This document shows positions 45,701 through 64,000 of a stretch of 64,000 bases of DNA, one piece after another. The stretch comes from Mytilus trossulus. Its lineage: Eukaryota; Mollusca; Bivalvia; Mytilida; Mytilidae. The translations under genes and the position numbers were made by a program. The notes under the pieces were generated by a model. It saw nothing but the letters and a program-made list of their open reading frames with translations. It searched no databases and was not told the origin of the DNA. Location of the stretch: the NCBI RefSeq assembly GCF_036588685.1, contig NC_086378.1, positions 77,021,127 to 77,085,126 on the forward strand, given 5' to 3'. Numbering within the stretch: the stretch's first letter is position 1; each line of letters opens with the position of its first letter.

Positions 45701-48700
45701 GTTTGTAACTTAATATGTATTTATGATACCTACCATTGTGCAGACATGCTGTTCATTGGCCAGGTCCTGTTTCCATATTTATAATCTGGGAATGACCAGT
45801 TAGAACCAGTTAATGCATTGGTAGATGGCTGTGGACTTAGAAAGTTTGGATTAGGACGGTTCAGTTCATGTGAAAACCTTCTTGGTAATGTACCCCCAGT
45901 ACCCATCACATCATGATAATTCATATGGCCACTCAATGCTACACTAGGCAAGCTTGAGCGATGAGGCCAGGTGTTACGACCAACTCCTCCCATTCCAGAA
46001 AAATCCAGAGATCCTTCTGAGTGCCTCTGTGGTTGAACTTTGCTTGGCCTCATTTCATCACTCCCAGGAGAGGGTGTGCGTGATGTGTAAATACTTGGCA
46101 CAGTAAGTTGGTTTTCATGGATGGTTTCCATGTGTTTTGGCTGGGTTCCACATGCAGACAATAAGTTGATAACACTATCTAATTCTTCAGCAGATGCTAA
46201 AGGTGTTATGCTTGATGTCTGTTTTACTATATTATGATCTGGAAATATACAAATATGGCATATCAATGAATCAATGATTAAAATATTTCAGTTTTGAGTA
46301 AAAAATGGCGAAAGATGAATTTCTGAAGCTTTTTCCATTGAACTTATCAAAAGCTACAAAAAATGATAAAATCTGAATCAATGTATCTAATACAAATTTT
46401 AATATTGTACATTTCAATCCATTGTTCTTCTTTTTATGTATTTTGTCCTAATTATCAATACACAAACTATACTCTGTAAAACAGGTCTCATTATAATGGG
46501 AAAATGCAATATCTTTTAACTGGAGCACCTATTTTCTTGAATACTTGCATTCGACATCCTTTGAACTACATGTTATAATTATCGTTGCAAAGAATAACTG
46601 GTATAGTTTTTCTTTGTGTACAGCAAGAACCATATAAAGATACAAGTACATGTATTCCATCAACAATATCTATATTAAATACAATGTGTAGTAAATTCAT
46701 TAATGGGTTGTTAGAAAAAACTCTTTAGTCTGTGACCAAAATAATAAAGCAATAATACCAAATCTCCTTATTTTTACATCTTCTTAATAAAGTAATGTAT
46801 GAGACTGTCAAATAATTTATTCAGAACAACTATTTCTCTGAGTTTCAATCTTTTGTATAACCTGTGGAAAACAATCTTGTATTATTTTACCAAAAATAAC
46901 TTAAAACATAATCAATCAAAATTATATTAAGGCCAATTCTTCTTTTTTTCCAAGAATTTCAAATCAGTTTTATTTTGTTTTTTGTTTTGACATGTTTTTG
47001 TTTTCTCTTTAAATTTTCTCTCCCAATTTTTGATTACTTCTTAAAAAATTTGCTTTAAAAATAAAACAAAACATAGACATATTAGTCACTTTGCAGGGGG
47101 AAACTCAAAACTGTTCTTAAATATTAGTAATTGATTGTAAGAAATGTTAAAATTAACTTAATTATAATTATCTGCACTGTTAAGAATAATTTATATACAT
47201 TGTAACTTTGTCATGTTTGTATATTATCATGATTAAGTATTATGTGTTTTGAAAAAATAAAATGAATGTAAAAATATAATCAATCAAAACCTTTTGATTT
47301 GAATACAATGAATAAGAATTGGTTAATGGTCAAATACAATTGGCAGATACAGAGAAGTTAAAAAACTTTTGCTTAATACATGTATGTAAAGATTATTGGG
47401 TTTTCTACACTTTGATATCATAAAATATATGCAGCAAGTCACAATGTTAACTATTCAAGTGAGTGAGCCCAGCAAAATAAGATTCACATTGTGACAATTT
47501 TCAAGCAGCTGATATTTTAGAATAAAAGAAACCAAGAGAGAGACTGAGAGAGAAAGACCAATTGCATGTGTGAACTGCAAATATTTGACCATCATACTCA
47601 TAATCAATAATTTGTACCTGGACTAACTGGTTTCATTAAACTGGTCTCTGGTGGTTCTTCATCAGTTGGATCTGGTCCTATTTGTACCAGAATCCCTGTC
47701 TGAACATCTCCCCTAGGCTCACTATGTGGCTCTTCAATACTGTCAACAACTACATCTTTATTTAGCACTTTCTGGTTATCTTTAGTTGGTCCATCACTTT
47801 GATCGTTTTTACTTATGTCCACATAAAAAGCAGTTCCACTGCTACTTTCATCTGGTGAATTCTTCCTTTCAAAGAGTGAGAGAAATGATGATTTTAGAGT
47901 ATTTTGCTTGGTAGGCAATTTTGGTGAGTAGCTGCTTTGGTTTTGTTTTTTACGAGAGTTATTACGACTAGGGGATTGCCTAGGGGAAGGAGGTATGATG
48001 TCTAAGTTGCTCATTTGGAGTAAAATATCTTTGTTTTCTGAACACTGGTAGGATTGGACTAGTACACTGAGTAATGAGGCAACCGTGGCAGAACACATTT
48101 GATGGTAGTCTAACTGTACTTTTAAGAACAGCAATAAGCACCGACATAAAATCTGAAAAGATAAATTAAATTTAAATCAACGATTTATAAAAAAATTTGA
48201 ATGGAAAAAGGGGCAAACTAGGACTTTCACATCCCTTTAGGAAATCTTAATAATTCTTTTTAATATTCACCTATCTCTAAAAAGTAATATCAAATCCTTG
48301 AACATTATCACCAAATGAATTTCAAAATTAACTTGAACATACTGTATTCTATGGGATCACTGCATTGAGTTCAATTTTACATCTATATTCAGGATCATTG
48401 TTTTTACTAATATGTTAGTCAATGGTTTGGAGATGAGTGAGTTCCTAAGCTAAAACAAACATTAGCAACAAAATTTACTTCAACACATTTAATTAAGCAT
48501 TAATTTAGCTAAGACTGAAATGAAAAAATCTTAACAAATTATTTACTACTTGACAGGTATGTAAATAATGAAGTCAACTTTAATAACATACTTGTAAATT
48601 TGAATGGCACCTGTCATTCTCATCTCCTGTTTCAAGTTGATTTTTCAGACCAAACAGTAAATTTTCCATCTCTCTCAACTTTCCTGATGGATCAATGCCA

Positions 48701-48984
48701 TTACTACTGGAGTGAACAGACTTAAAGGCATTACTGGTTTCCTGTCCAAGATTCTCATAACATGTTCCTTTCACAGCACTCTGCAGGGAATCAATAAGGT
48801 GGGTACCAGCCCCATCAAACTTCTTCCATGCATCAATGTACTCCACCACACCTTCATATCCATTCACAACATGTGACATGAACGAAGAGCTGTTCATGTC
48901 CAAGAAGAATTTAGATTTTGATGTTTCCGTTTCATTTCCTTTACCTCCTGCATTCATAGAAAAATGCTTCTTCAATGATTCCAT
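42531..48984 (-). CDS. GARRE1-like (KIAA0355-like) protein, six coding exons
   Basis: Exons 48984-48592, 48152-47618, 46238-45734, 44732-44601, 43316-43256 and 42707-42531 join in phases 0, 1, 2, 2 and 0 to give 1803 bases, 600 residues and a TAA at 42531-42533. ATG 48984 has a good context (aaaccATGG) and a 5' UTR from an acceptor at 49090. Residues about 30-170 are helical (VVEYIDAWKKFDGAGTHLID, ILCRCLLLFLKVQLDY) and resemble the N-terminal DUF4745-type domain of GARRE1. Then come a Ser-rich linker, a block EELDSVINLLSACG and repeated tryptophan motifs (NTWPHR, RTWPMN, SSWSAIQDSDDLSDDSS, QSWPSS, QWSDPL, MWPSAP) in the same order as in human GARRE1. Human GARRE1 is a Rac/RhoG effector linked to RNA granules. 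This protein is much shorter than the roughly 1070-residue human one and lacks its large central part. Next to GPI, as in human. Confidence 0.78.
43256..43316 (-). CDS. GARRE1-like coding exon 5
   Basis: 61 bases; acceptor ttacaataacag, donor gtaagt. It encodes NESSDEETDKNMKNTDEQNV, an acidic linker. The phase fits both neighbours. Confidence 0.72.
43700..44420. repeat. tandem repeat, about five 160-170-bp units, in GARRE1-like intron 4
   Basis: Each unit has acatgtcgcaccgtatctc-type, aaaacgattt, gcttaaaactttacaca, tctgtatactttttggtga and gtattttgtaaaaaagggg blocks. Units are 75-90% alike by eye. It is followed by a terminal block ggcgtatcatgcgctcatgg. The 136-codon minus frame inside it is a by-product. 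Confidence 0.75.
44601..44732 (-). CDS. GARRE1-like coding exon 4
   Basis: 132 bases; acceptor tttactttcag, donor gtaagc. It encodes SDTLNSLNSSWSAIQDSDDL then SDDSSCGEQFFAVGLDLVHA, the best match to human GARRE1. Its acceptor and first 48 bases are duplicated upstream at 44764-44817. Confidence 0.8.
44685..44817 (-). repeat. 54-bp duplication containing the exon 4 acceptor
   Basis: 44685-44738 and 44764-44817 are nearly identical (one to two differences). Both contain tttcag|ctcagatac, so there are two copies of the acceptor 79 bases apart. Confidence 0.85.
45734..46238 (-). CDS. GARRE1-like coding exon 3
   Basis: 505 bases; acceptor tgtatatttccag, donor gtaggt, phase 2 exit. It includes EELDSVINLLSACG, NTWPHR and RTWPMNSM. 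Reading on past the donor meets a stop immediately. Confidence 0.8.
47618..48152 (-). CDS. GARRE1-like coding exon 2
   Basis: 535 bases; acceptor tatcttttcag, donor gtacaa, phase 1 exit. It completes the helical domain (LKVQLDYHQMCSATVASLLS) and enters a Ser/Lys-rich linker with SPRQSPSRNNSRKK. Confidence 0.8.
48592..48984 (-). CDS. GARRE1-like coding exon 1
   Basis: 393 bases, phase 0 exit, donor gtatgt. Exon continues upstream as 5' UTR to 49089 after acceptor atatctttgtag. It encodes MESLKKHFSMNAGG and the first half of the helical domain. Confidence 0.8.
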
Positions 48985-50699
48985 GGTTTGATTTCTTATA
49001 TAATAGAAACATGTTCAGTGGTTTGGTCATATCTCTGCCTCTTCTCAAGCACCATACTTATTTCATTAGATGTTCTTGTCTTTATAGAGCTACAAAGATA
49101 TATGAAATCATAAAATGAGACAAAAAAGAGATACATATACGTTGTTGATAAAAAATTATTCCAATAGGTACCTATTTTTGTGGTTGCATTTTCCAGGATA
49201 TTTGATTTCATTGTTTTGTGAACGTCTGCATACATTAATTTAGTTTAAATTAATTACCCCAAACCTGTACCCATGGCGTGCATGATATCCAAGAAAGATG
49301 GCATCCAACAAATGATAAAATAGATAATGAATTAACAGTTTATGGAGAATTGTCCATGGTCCAGGAGATTCGGAAGCACATGTCATCATCCATGCAAATA
49401 CAAAATGTATGTACATGTATAACCAAACGAAATTGCTAGGCCAGATGAAACTATTATGTAACAGACTAAAATATTGGAATTGAGATGTAGTTTGTGGGGC
49501 ATGAGAGCGGGGCAGACACAATCAAAGTATAAATAAACCATGTTGGTTAAAGATTGATATGTTAGTTTTAACACGATTGGTTATTCAATGATGGTCAGTT
49601 TTTATTTGTAGAATATATATAAGCCAGAGTGACTGGAGAATACAAGACATGACAATTCTTGTCAATTAAAATAAGAGTTGAATGTACCTATCACATGCGG
49701 AGTTCAATCTCAGTGTTGACAGGTTAATGATACAGTACTAGTTGTTGTACTAAGTACAATCACATAGCCACAGTGTTGATTAAAGATGTTTTGGTTATCA
49801 AATTAACGCACAAATAAAAAATACAGTGAGCATGGTAAGAAACAAATGGCACCACACAACCTTTACCATGTGATGACCTATTGCCAACTAAAGCCTTGAA
49901 TGGGTTAAACCAAAAACTTGATAAATACACAGACCAAACTATTATCCTCTCTAAAATAGTCTAATATAGTATTTAGGTTATACAATAAAATCATAATTCT
50001 TTGCCCTTCAATATTGGAAGTTCACATGGTTTAAGTCTTATTCCATGAGAGGAACTAATTTGAATAAAGAAATACATTTTTGACTTGGCTCAAAATGCAA
50101 TATTCAGTGCTGACTAACATAATCATGATAATAAGCTATTACTAATCTAGATCTCTTCACATTTCTTTAAATTGAAAAAGATAACATTTACAAGTTAAAA
50201 TAGATAGTTATCAACTGTTTTTAAAATACTGTCTTTTACAATATACTTACATGTACAAAAATATATTTCTGATATATAAATCAAAAATGTTATGAAGAAA
50301 TAACTTTTAATATAATGATATCTAAAAGTTGCACAACAAAATAGTTTTAAATGTCAAAGTTAGTTGTATTATGTCTTGACACAGCAAGCTGTTACATAGA
50401 CATTTTGTAATGCAATGCAACACCCACACATTAATTGATTTGATGAATTAAATATCTTTTATTCAAAGACAGGTTTATCAATTTTCATATTTTTTTCATA
50501 ATCTTTTTGTTAATTGAATCAAAAGTATATTTCAAAATATAGTCATCATGGGCATATTTTAAAATTTTAATCATGTTAATCATTTTACATTTTTTACAAT
50601 AATTCAAATTTTTTTCAAAAAGTTTTATTTAAAAAAAAAAAAAAATTCATGCAGGATGTTATAACGTTTTCCACAAAGGAGAACATATTATTCATATGA

Positions 50700-51465
50700 T
50701 TGATAAGGCCACTTTTGTTGTCCCCTTGAATTAAAAAGTTTCATAATTGTGAACTTTCCAATTCTATGTTACACAACATTCCAGCAGTGCCTGCAATGCA
50801 GGCTGCATACAGATTATATATCTCCCAAGAGTTCCAAATGGTGAACATGCATGACATGGTGAAGTTAAAATCATCCCTTGGTAAATTTTATGGACGCCAT
50901 CATGAGTTGGTTGACCGTTATGGAATAACCGTTTCACAGATGATATAGGATATTTTCCTTATGTCAGAACAAAAATCCCCATCCCTTTTCTTCAAGAATG
51001 TGTCCTACTGAATTAGACTATTTACCAGTTTTGTAATAACAAAGCCTAAATTAATATATTGTTTAATTTGTTTCCTCAATCTCAACCCTGCCAAGCCATT
51101 TGGGTACATGTAGGTAAAAATGTAGGAAGGGAAATAATTTTATTTATTCCAAAAGGCTGGAACAGTATTGATTGATCCAGCAAGCCTGACAATTGGAAAT
51201 GAATAAAATAATATTTGATATAGTTTTGACAATAACATTTTGTTAGTCGTACCAATTTTGAAGGGTGGGTCGGGATTGGGGAAACAAACCATATTTTTAT
51301 TTTAGGACCAAGGGCAACACAACGGATGCCACATGTTGTGCAGGATCTGCTTACCCCATCGGAGCACCTGAGATCACCCCCAGTTTTTGATAGGGTTTGT
51401 TGAGCTTAGTCTTTAGTTTTCTATTTTGTGTCTTGTGTACTATTATTTGTCTGTTATTGAAATAA
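50700..51465 (+). pseudogene. retroelement fragment: ORF end plus 3' tail, interrupted
   Basis: The frame 50766-50948 ends LKSSLGKFYGRHHELVDRYG then ITVSQMI, a tail found at the end of retroelement reverse-transcriptase proteins in marine invertebrates. It is followed by the family's 3' part (aattagactatttaccagtt, then atgccacatgttgtgcagga to ctttagttttctat). About 260 unrelated bases (51047-51308) split the 3' part, and the coding end seems internally deleted before GAGTTCCAAATGGTG. Confidence 0.65.
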
Positions 51466-51812
51466 GTGATTTTTGAGTAATCTAAAGACTTGCAAGTATA
51501 ATCACTTGAAAAAGCAGATAAGCATTTGTAATCCATATGTTTACCCAAAAAATAAAAGATTATAGAGTGGACTGCCCACACTGGGCTGGTGGAAAAAGCA
51601 AAATCCATCCTGGATGTTGTGTATTTGAGTTCGAAATTCAAAGTTTTGTCACAAAATGTGATTTTGTAGTTTTACCATAATTTTAAACACAGGTTAAAAT
51701 AATATTTTTTAATTAGTAAAATTAAAAAACATGAACTGTTTGCTTCTTTTAAGTAGCAAGGTTTATGCCTCTAATGCTATCATTTAGCTGCAAATTCTAT
51801 TTTAGTTGAAAC

Positions 51813-52560
51813 AAGAGGCTGTCACAACGACAGCAAACCCAATTTATTAACATTTATTTGTGTCCTGGCAATATCACAAGAACCATTATTGATGATTAGT
51901 GAAAGTGAAAATCAAAATAGTCAATATCAAATTTGACCTCAATTTTGTCATCAGTATCAACATATTAAAATTTGAAAAGCTTAGATTGAATGGTTCGTGA
52001 GTAAATGCAACAACGAGAAAGGAAACACCATTTTACGATCTTTCAAGAACCATAACTCCTGAATGGTAAAAGTCAAAATTGTCATTATTGAACTTTACTT
52101 CTATTTTGTCATCAGTAACAACATATTAAAATTTGAAAAGCTTTGGTAGAATGGTTCATGAGAAAATGCACGGACACGACTGGAAACACCATTTTTCAAT
52201 CTTTTAAGAACCATAACTCCTGAACGGTAAAAGTCAAAATCGTTATTATTGAACTTGACCTCCATTTTGTCACCAGTAACAGCATATTAAAATTTGGGAA
52301 GCTTTGGTAGAACAGTTCATGCGTAAATGCACGGACACGACTGGAAACTCCATTTTTCAATCTTTCAAGAACCATAACTCCTGAACGGTAAAAGTCAAAA
52401 TCGCCATTATTGAACTTGACCTTCATTTAGTTGTCAGTAACAACATATTAAAAGCTTTGGTTGAACGGTTCATGAGTTAATGCACGGACAACATTTGATT
52501 GCTGCCCGACTGACTGGCCGCAGAGCATCCCCAAATCAATAACCGACATTTTTGTCACAA
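51813..52560. repeat. dispersed repeat with three to four tandem units of about 165 bp
   Basis: It starts acaagaggctgtcacaacga and ends near aataaccgacatttttgtca. Internal units share caagaaccataactcctgaa, ggtaaaagtcaaaat, cattattgaacttgacc and aacatattaaaatttg. Confidence 0.72.
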
Positions 52561-53271
52561 AAATCCAGTTGAAAATGCTGTAAAAATGGCTTTACATAAT
52601 AAACTGATACCGTTAACAGATTTTTCCAAGCAGTGGGAGTATTTTTACTGTATAGATCAAGGTTTTATCTTTCAGATTATGTAATAAAATTCTACTGTTT
52701 GGGATAAAATTTTCACTGTTCAGGGGTGTTGAAATCATTGATACTTAAAGAAGTAATTTTGATCAATGATGATAATCCTAGATTCAGTACAAGGTCATCA
52801 CCTGAAATGACCTGATTATCCTATCAACACAGATGCTGGTTCTGATAATTTTAGAAAGATACATTGTAATTAGTCCATGGATCATTAGTATTCTATACTC
52901 AAAGCTACAATAATATTAAATCACTTATTTAAGTGATTAATTTAATTTGTACTACTTAATAGGTGATCATTAAAGAAAGACAACTCTTACTTCCAACTGT
53001 TGGAAATAATGTTACTTGAATCAGTGATTTAGAAAATCACTCATTTAAGTAAGTCTTTTTAACGTTTAGCCATGACCATGATGACAATGATGACTGTCCC
53101 TCTTTTACAAAAAATGTTTTTGTCTTCAATGTAAAAATTACTTTTTTATTATTGTTTACATTTCAACATCATCATGATCATGTCAACGTATGCAACAAAC
53201 AGTGGGCAATGCCTTCTGCAATAAGTCCAGATAAAAGATATATATGTATAAACAATTCCTAATCTGTTTTC

Positions 53272-54022
53272 ATGGTTTTTGCGCCCATTCACGTTCGCAC
53301 CTACTCCCGTTCGCAGTTTTGCACACTTTCACTTTTGTACCCTACACGTTCGCACACAATTCTTTATTGGTTTCAAGTTTTGGCAAGTGTAATCCTTTAA
53401 CTATAATTTGTTGTCATTGTCTCAAAATAAATTTAGACAACTTTTTCTTTGTGTTGAATAAAAAATTAGAAGCCTTGAAAATAGTTAAATTTTCTGATTT
53501 TTCATAGGCTTGTATCTTCTCAATAAATCAAGATAAGGATAATCATCTTTTGGAAAAGTTGCTGCATTTTTCATGAATATGTGCCATTTTAAGAAAAAAG
53601 AGTCAGTTAAGATAATTTTGTTTTTTAGCACTACCAAATGATTACTCAAATGAAGGATTGTTACTCATTTGGGGAGCAGTTCCCCATTTGGTGGGTTGTC
53701 CCCAACCTGATAAAGTAAGATTCTGACAACGTTTTTTTTTTAAGCTGTCACTGTAAAACAATTATCTTTTGTGTTTTCCATTTAAAATCTTCAATTTTTT
53801 AATCATGCCAAGCTTAATAGATGCCGTATTTACATCAAAGCAATTTAAACAACAATCATGACTTTCTAATTATTCAACTTGAATTTGCATTAATTTTGGC
53901 TGCAAACAAGTAGGGGGGGGGGGGGGGAATATGTAGGGTTCGAACAGACTTTGGGTGCAAATGTGCGAGGTGCGAACGTGTAGGGTGCGAAAGTGTATTG
54001 GGCGCGAACGGGCCCGATACCT
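53272..54022. mobile_element. GTTCGCACC-ended inverted element, copy 1
   Basis: Left end gcgcccattcacgttcgcac continues with several cgttcgca and ctttcac motifs to about 53365; right end from about 53940 is the complement (gtgcgaggtgcgaacgtgta, gggtgcgaaagtgtattggg, cgcgaacgggcccgatacc). The middle holds tgtctcaaaataaa and gattctgacaacg blocks shared with copy 2. Non-coding. Confidence 0.65.
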
Positions 54023-54918
54023 GTATTAACATGATGATATTACATGTACATGTATATGAACAAATGTCAAGAAAACACAATTTAGTTGTCTTTTTTGAGT
54101 AATGACAGTTTTTTAAGATGACGAGGGATAACCCAATTTAGAATATATACATCTGTCTGAGTTTTTGCACAGGGTCCTGTAACCTAATCTGCAATTTTCA
54201 CCTCTGTCAGGCGCACCACCATACAGTGTAACTTGGGTGTGGATGTATACAGGGGCTGAATCAAACCTTAACTACATGATTAATTATGGATTTCATCATG
54301 AACTTTATGTTCACAGGGTATATATTCAAATAATGACCATAAATGGGAAGTTTAATATATACTTTAATTGGGTTTTAAATATACTTTAAATCATGGGAAA
54401 TTTAATATTTTCTTTAAAATAAATATGTACATTACTCCTCTCCTGGCTTATTCACACTAGAAAAAAACCTCCCATTCGTGCATAATTTTCGACTTGTCGT
54501 TATGATCAGACCCAAAGGAACATACTTATCAAATTCAAAACAACTTATCTAAACATCATGTATAATTGTAAAGTTCATTAGTATCTCTATTAGAAGGGAA
54601 ATGGGGGCAAAGATAGAAAATATTACTTTTCACTTTTTGGATTCAGCAAAAGTTTGTACCGGAAGTTGAATTTGAAGTATAAAGTGATCATTTTCATGTA
54701 AACCAAAATAAACCTCAGAAATGCATTGACAGTCAAAGAACTTTGTCTCATTAAAATCTACTTAATAAGAGTATTTTATGTATAGATTTGATTTGATTTT
54801 AAATTGTTTCTTTTTTCACAATGCATCAAAACTATGAAATAATCACCACTTTAATGTAGATGATCAGGTCAAAAAAGGTCAAGGTTACAAGCAGACGGAT
54901 TCATATTTCTGTTGCAGA

Positions 54919-64000
<9,082 letters not shown>

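Larger units (their letters stand above)
49090..54917. other. divergent intergenic region, GARRE1-like to GPI
   Basis: It should contain the promoters and upstream non-coding exons of both genes, but no promoter motif could be assigned. It holds a retroelement fragment (50700-51465), a tandem-unit repeat (51813-52560), inverted motifs aaatcacttatttaagtgat near 52919, and a GTTCGCACC-ended element (53272-54022). About 49240-50690 shows only AT-rich sequence. Confidence 0.5.

Noticed and set aside
45734-45740. A stop right after exon 3 of the GARRE1-like gene, considered as the protein end.
   Set aside because: Splicing at gtaggt two bases earlier opens three more exons in matching phases with strong similarity to the human tail.

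Overview
The window is eukaryotic, AT-rich, intron-rich and crowded with interspersed repeats. The repeat families, the long introns and the protein divergence suggest a marine bivalve, most likely a mussel (Mytilidae). This is judged from recognition of the sequences, not from a search. Four genes can be read by joining exons whose splice sites and phases fit; none is complete in a single open frame.

Layout. (1) About 1617-3923, minus strand: the last two exons of a LamG-like plus PAN/apple-like extracellular protein. Its 5' exon was not found. (2) 3924-14239: a divergent intergenic region full of small DNA transposons, foldback palindromes and SINE-like repeats. (3) 14255-25875, plus: a complete twisted gastrulation gene, the BMP/chordin modulator, in three coding exons. 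It has an unusual acidic C-terminal extension and a 10-kb intron holding a three-level nest of transposons. (4) 25876-42530: 3' UTR and intergenic DNA with a dead non-LTR retrotransposon at about 31905-35125, MITEs with TTAA, TA or other target duplications, and SINEs. (5) 42531-48984, minus: a six-exon, 600-residue gene that I identify as a short relative of GARRE1 (KIAA0355). (6) 49090-54917: divergent intergenic region. (7) 54919 to the right edge, plus: the first four coding exons (167 codons) of glucose-6-phosphate isomerase, which runs off the window.

The genes are functionally unrelated: an extracellular binding protein, a secreted BMP regulator, an RNA-granule/Rac-effector-like protein and a glycolytic enzyme. 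The GARRE1-like/GPI pair matters because, from memory, these two genes are also neighbours in human (19q13.11), so this looks like ancient conserved linkage. No prokaryotic features, CRISPR arrays, rRNA or intact tRNA genes were seen. I found no convincing wholly new multi-gene system. The most unusual items are a transposon-like family whose ends are built from iterated GTTCGCACC-type motifs, a 3' UTR repeat copied from the coding end of twisted gastrulation, a duplicated splice acceptor in the GARRE1-like gene, and a minisatellite of acceptor-like units that starts at a GPI splice donor.
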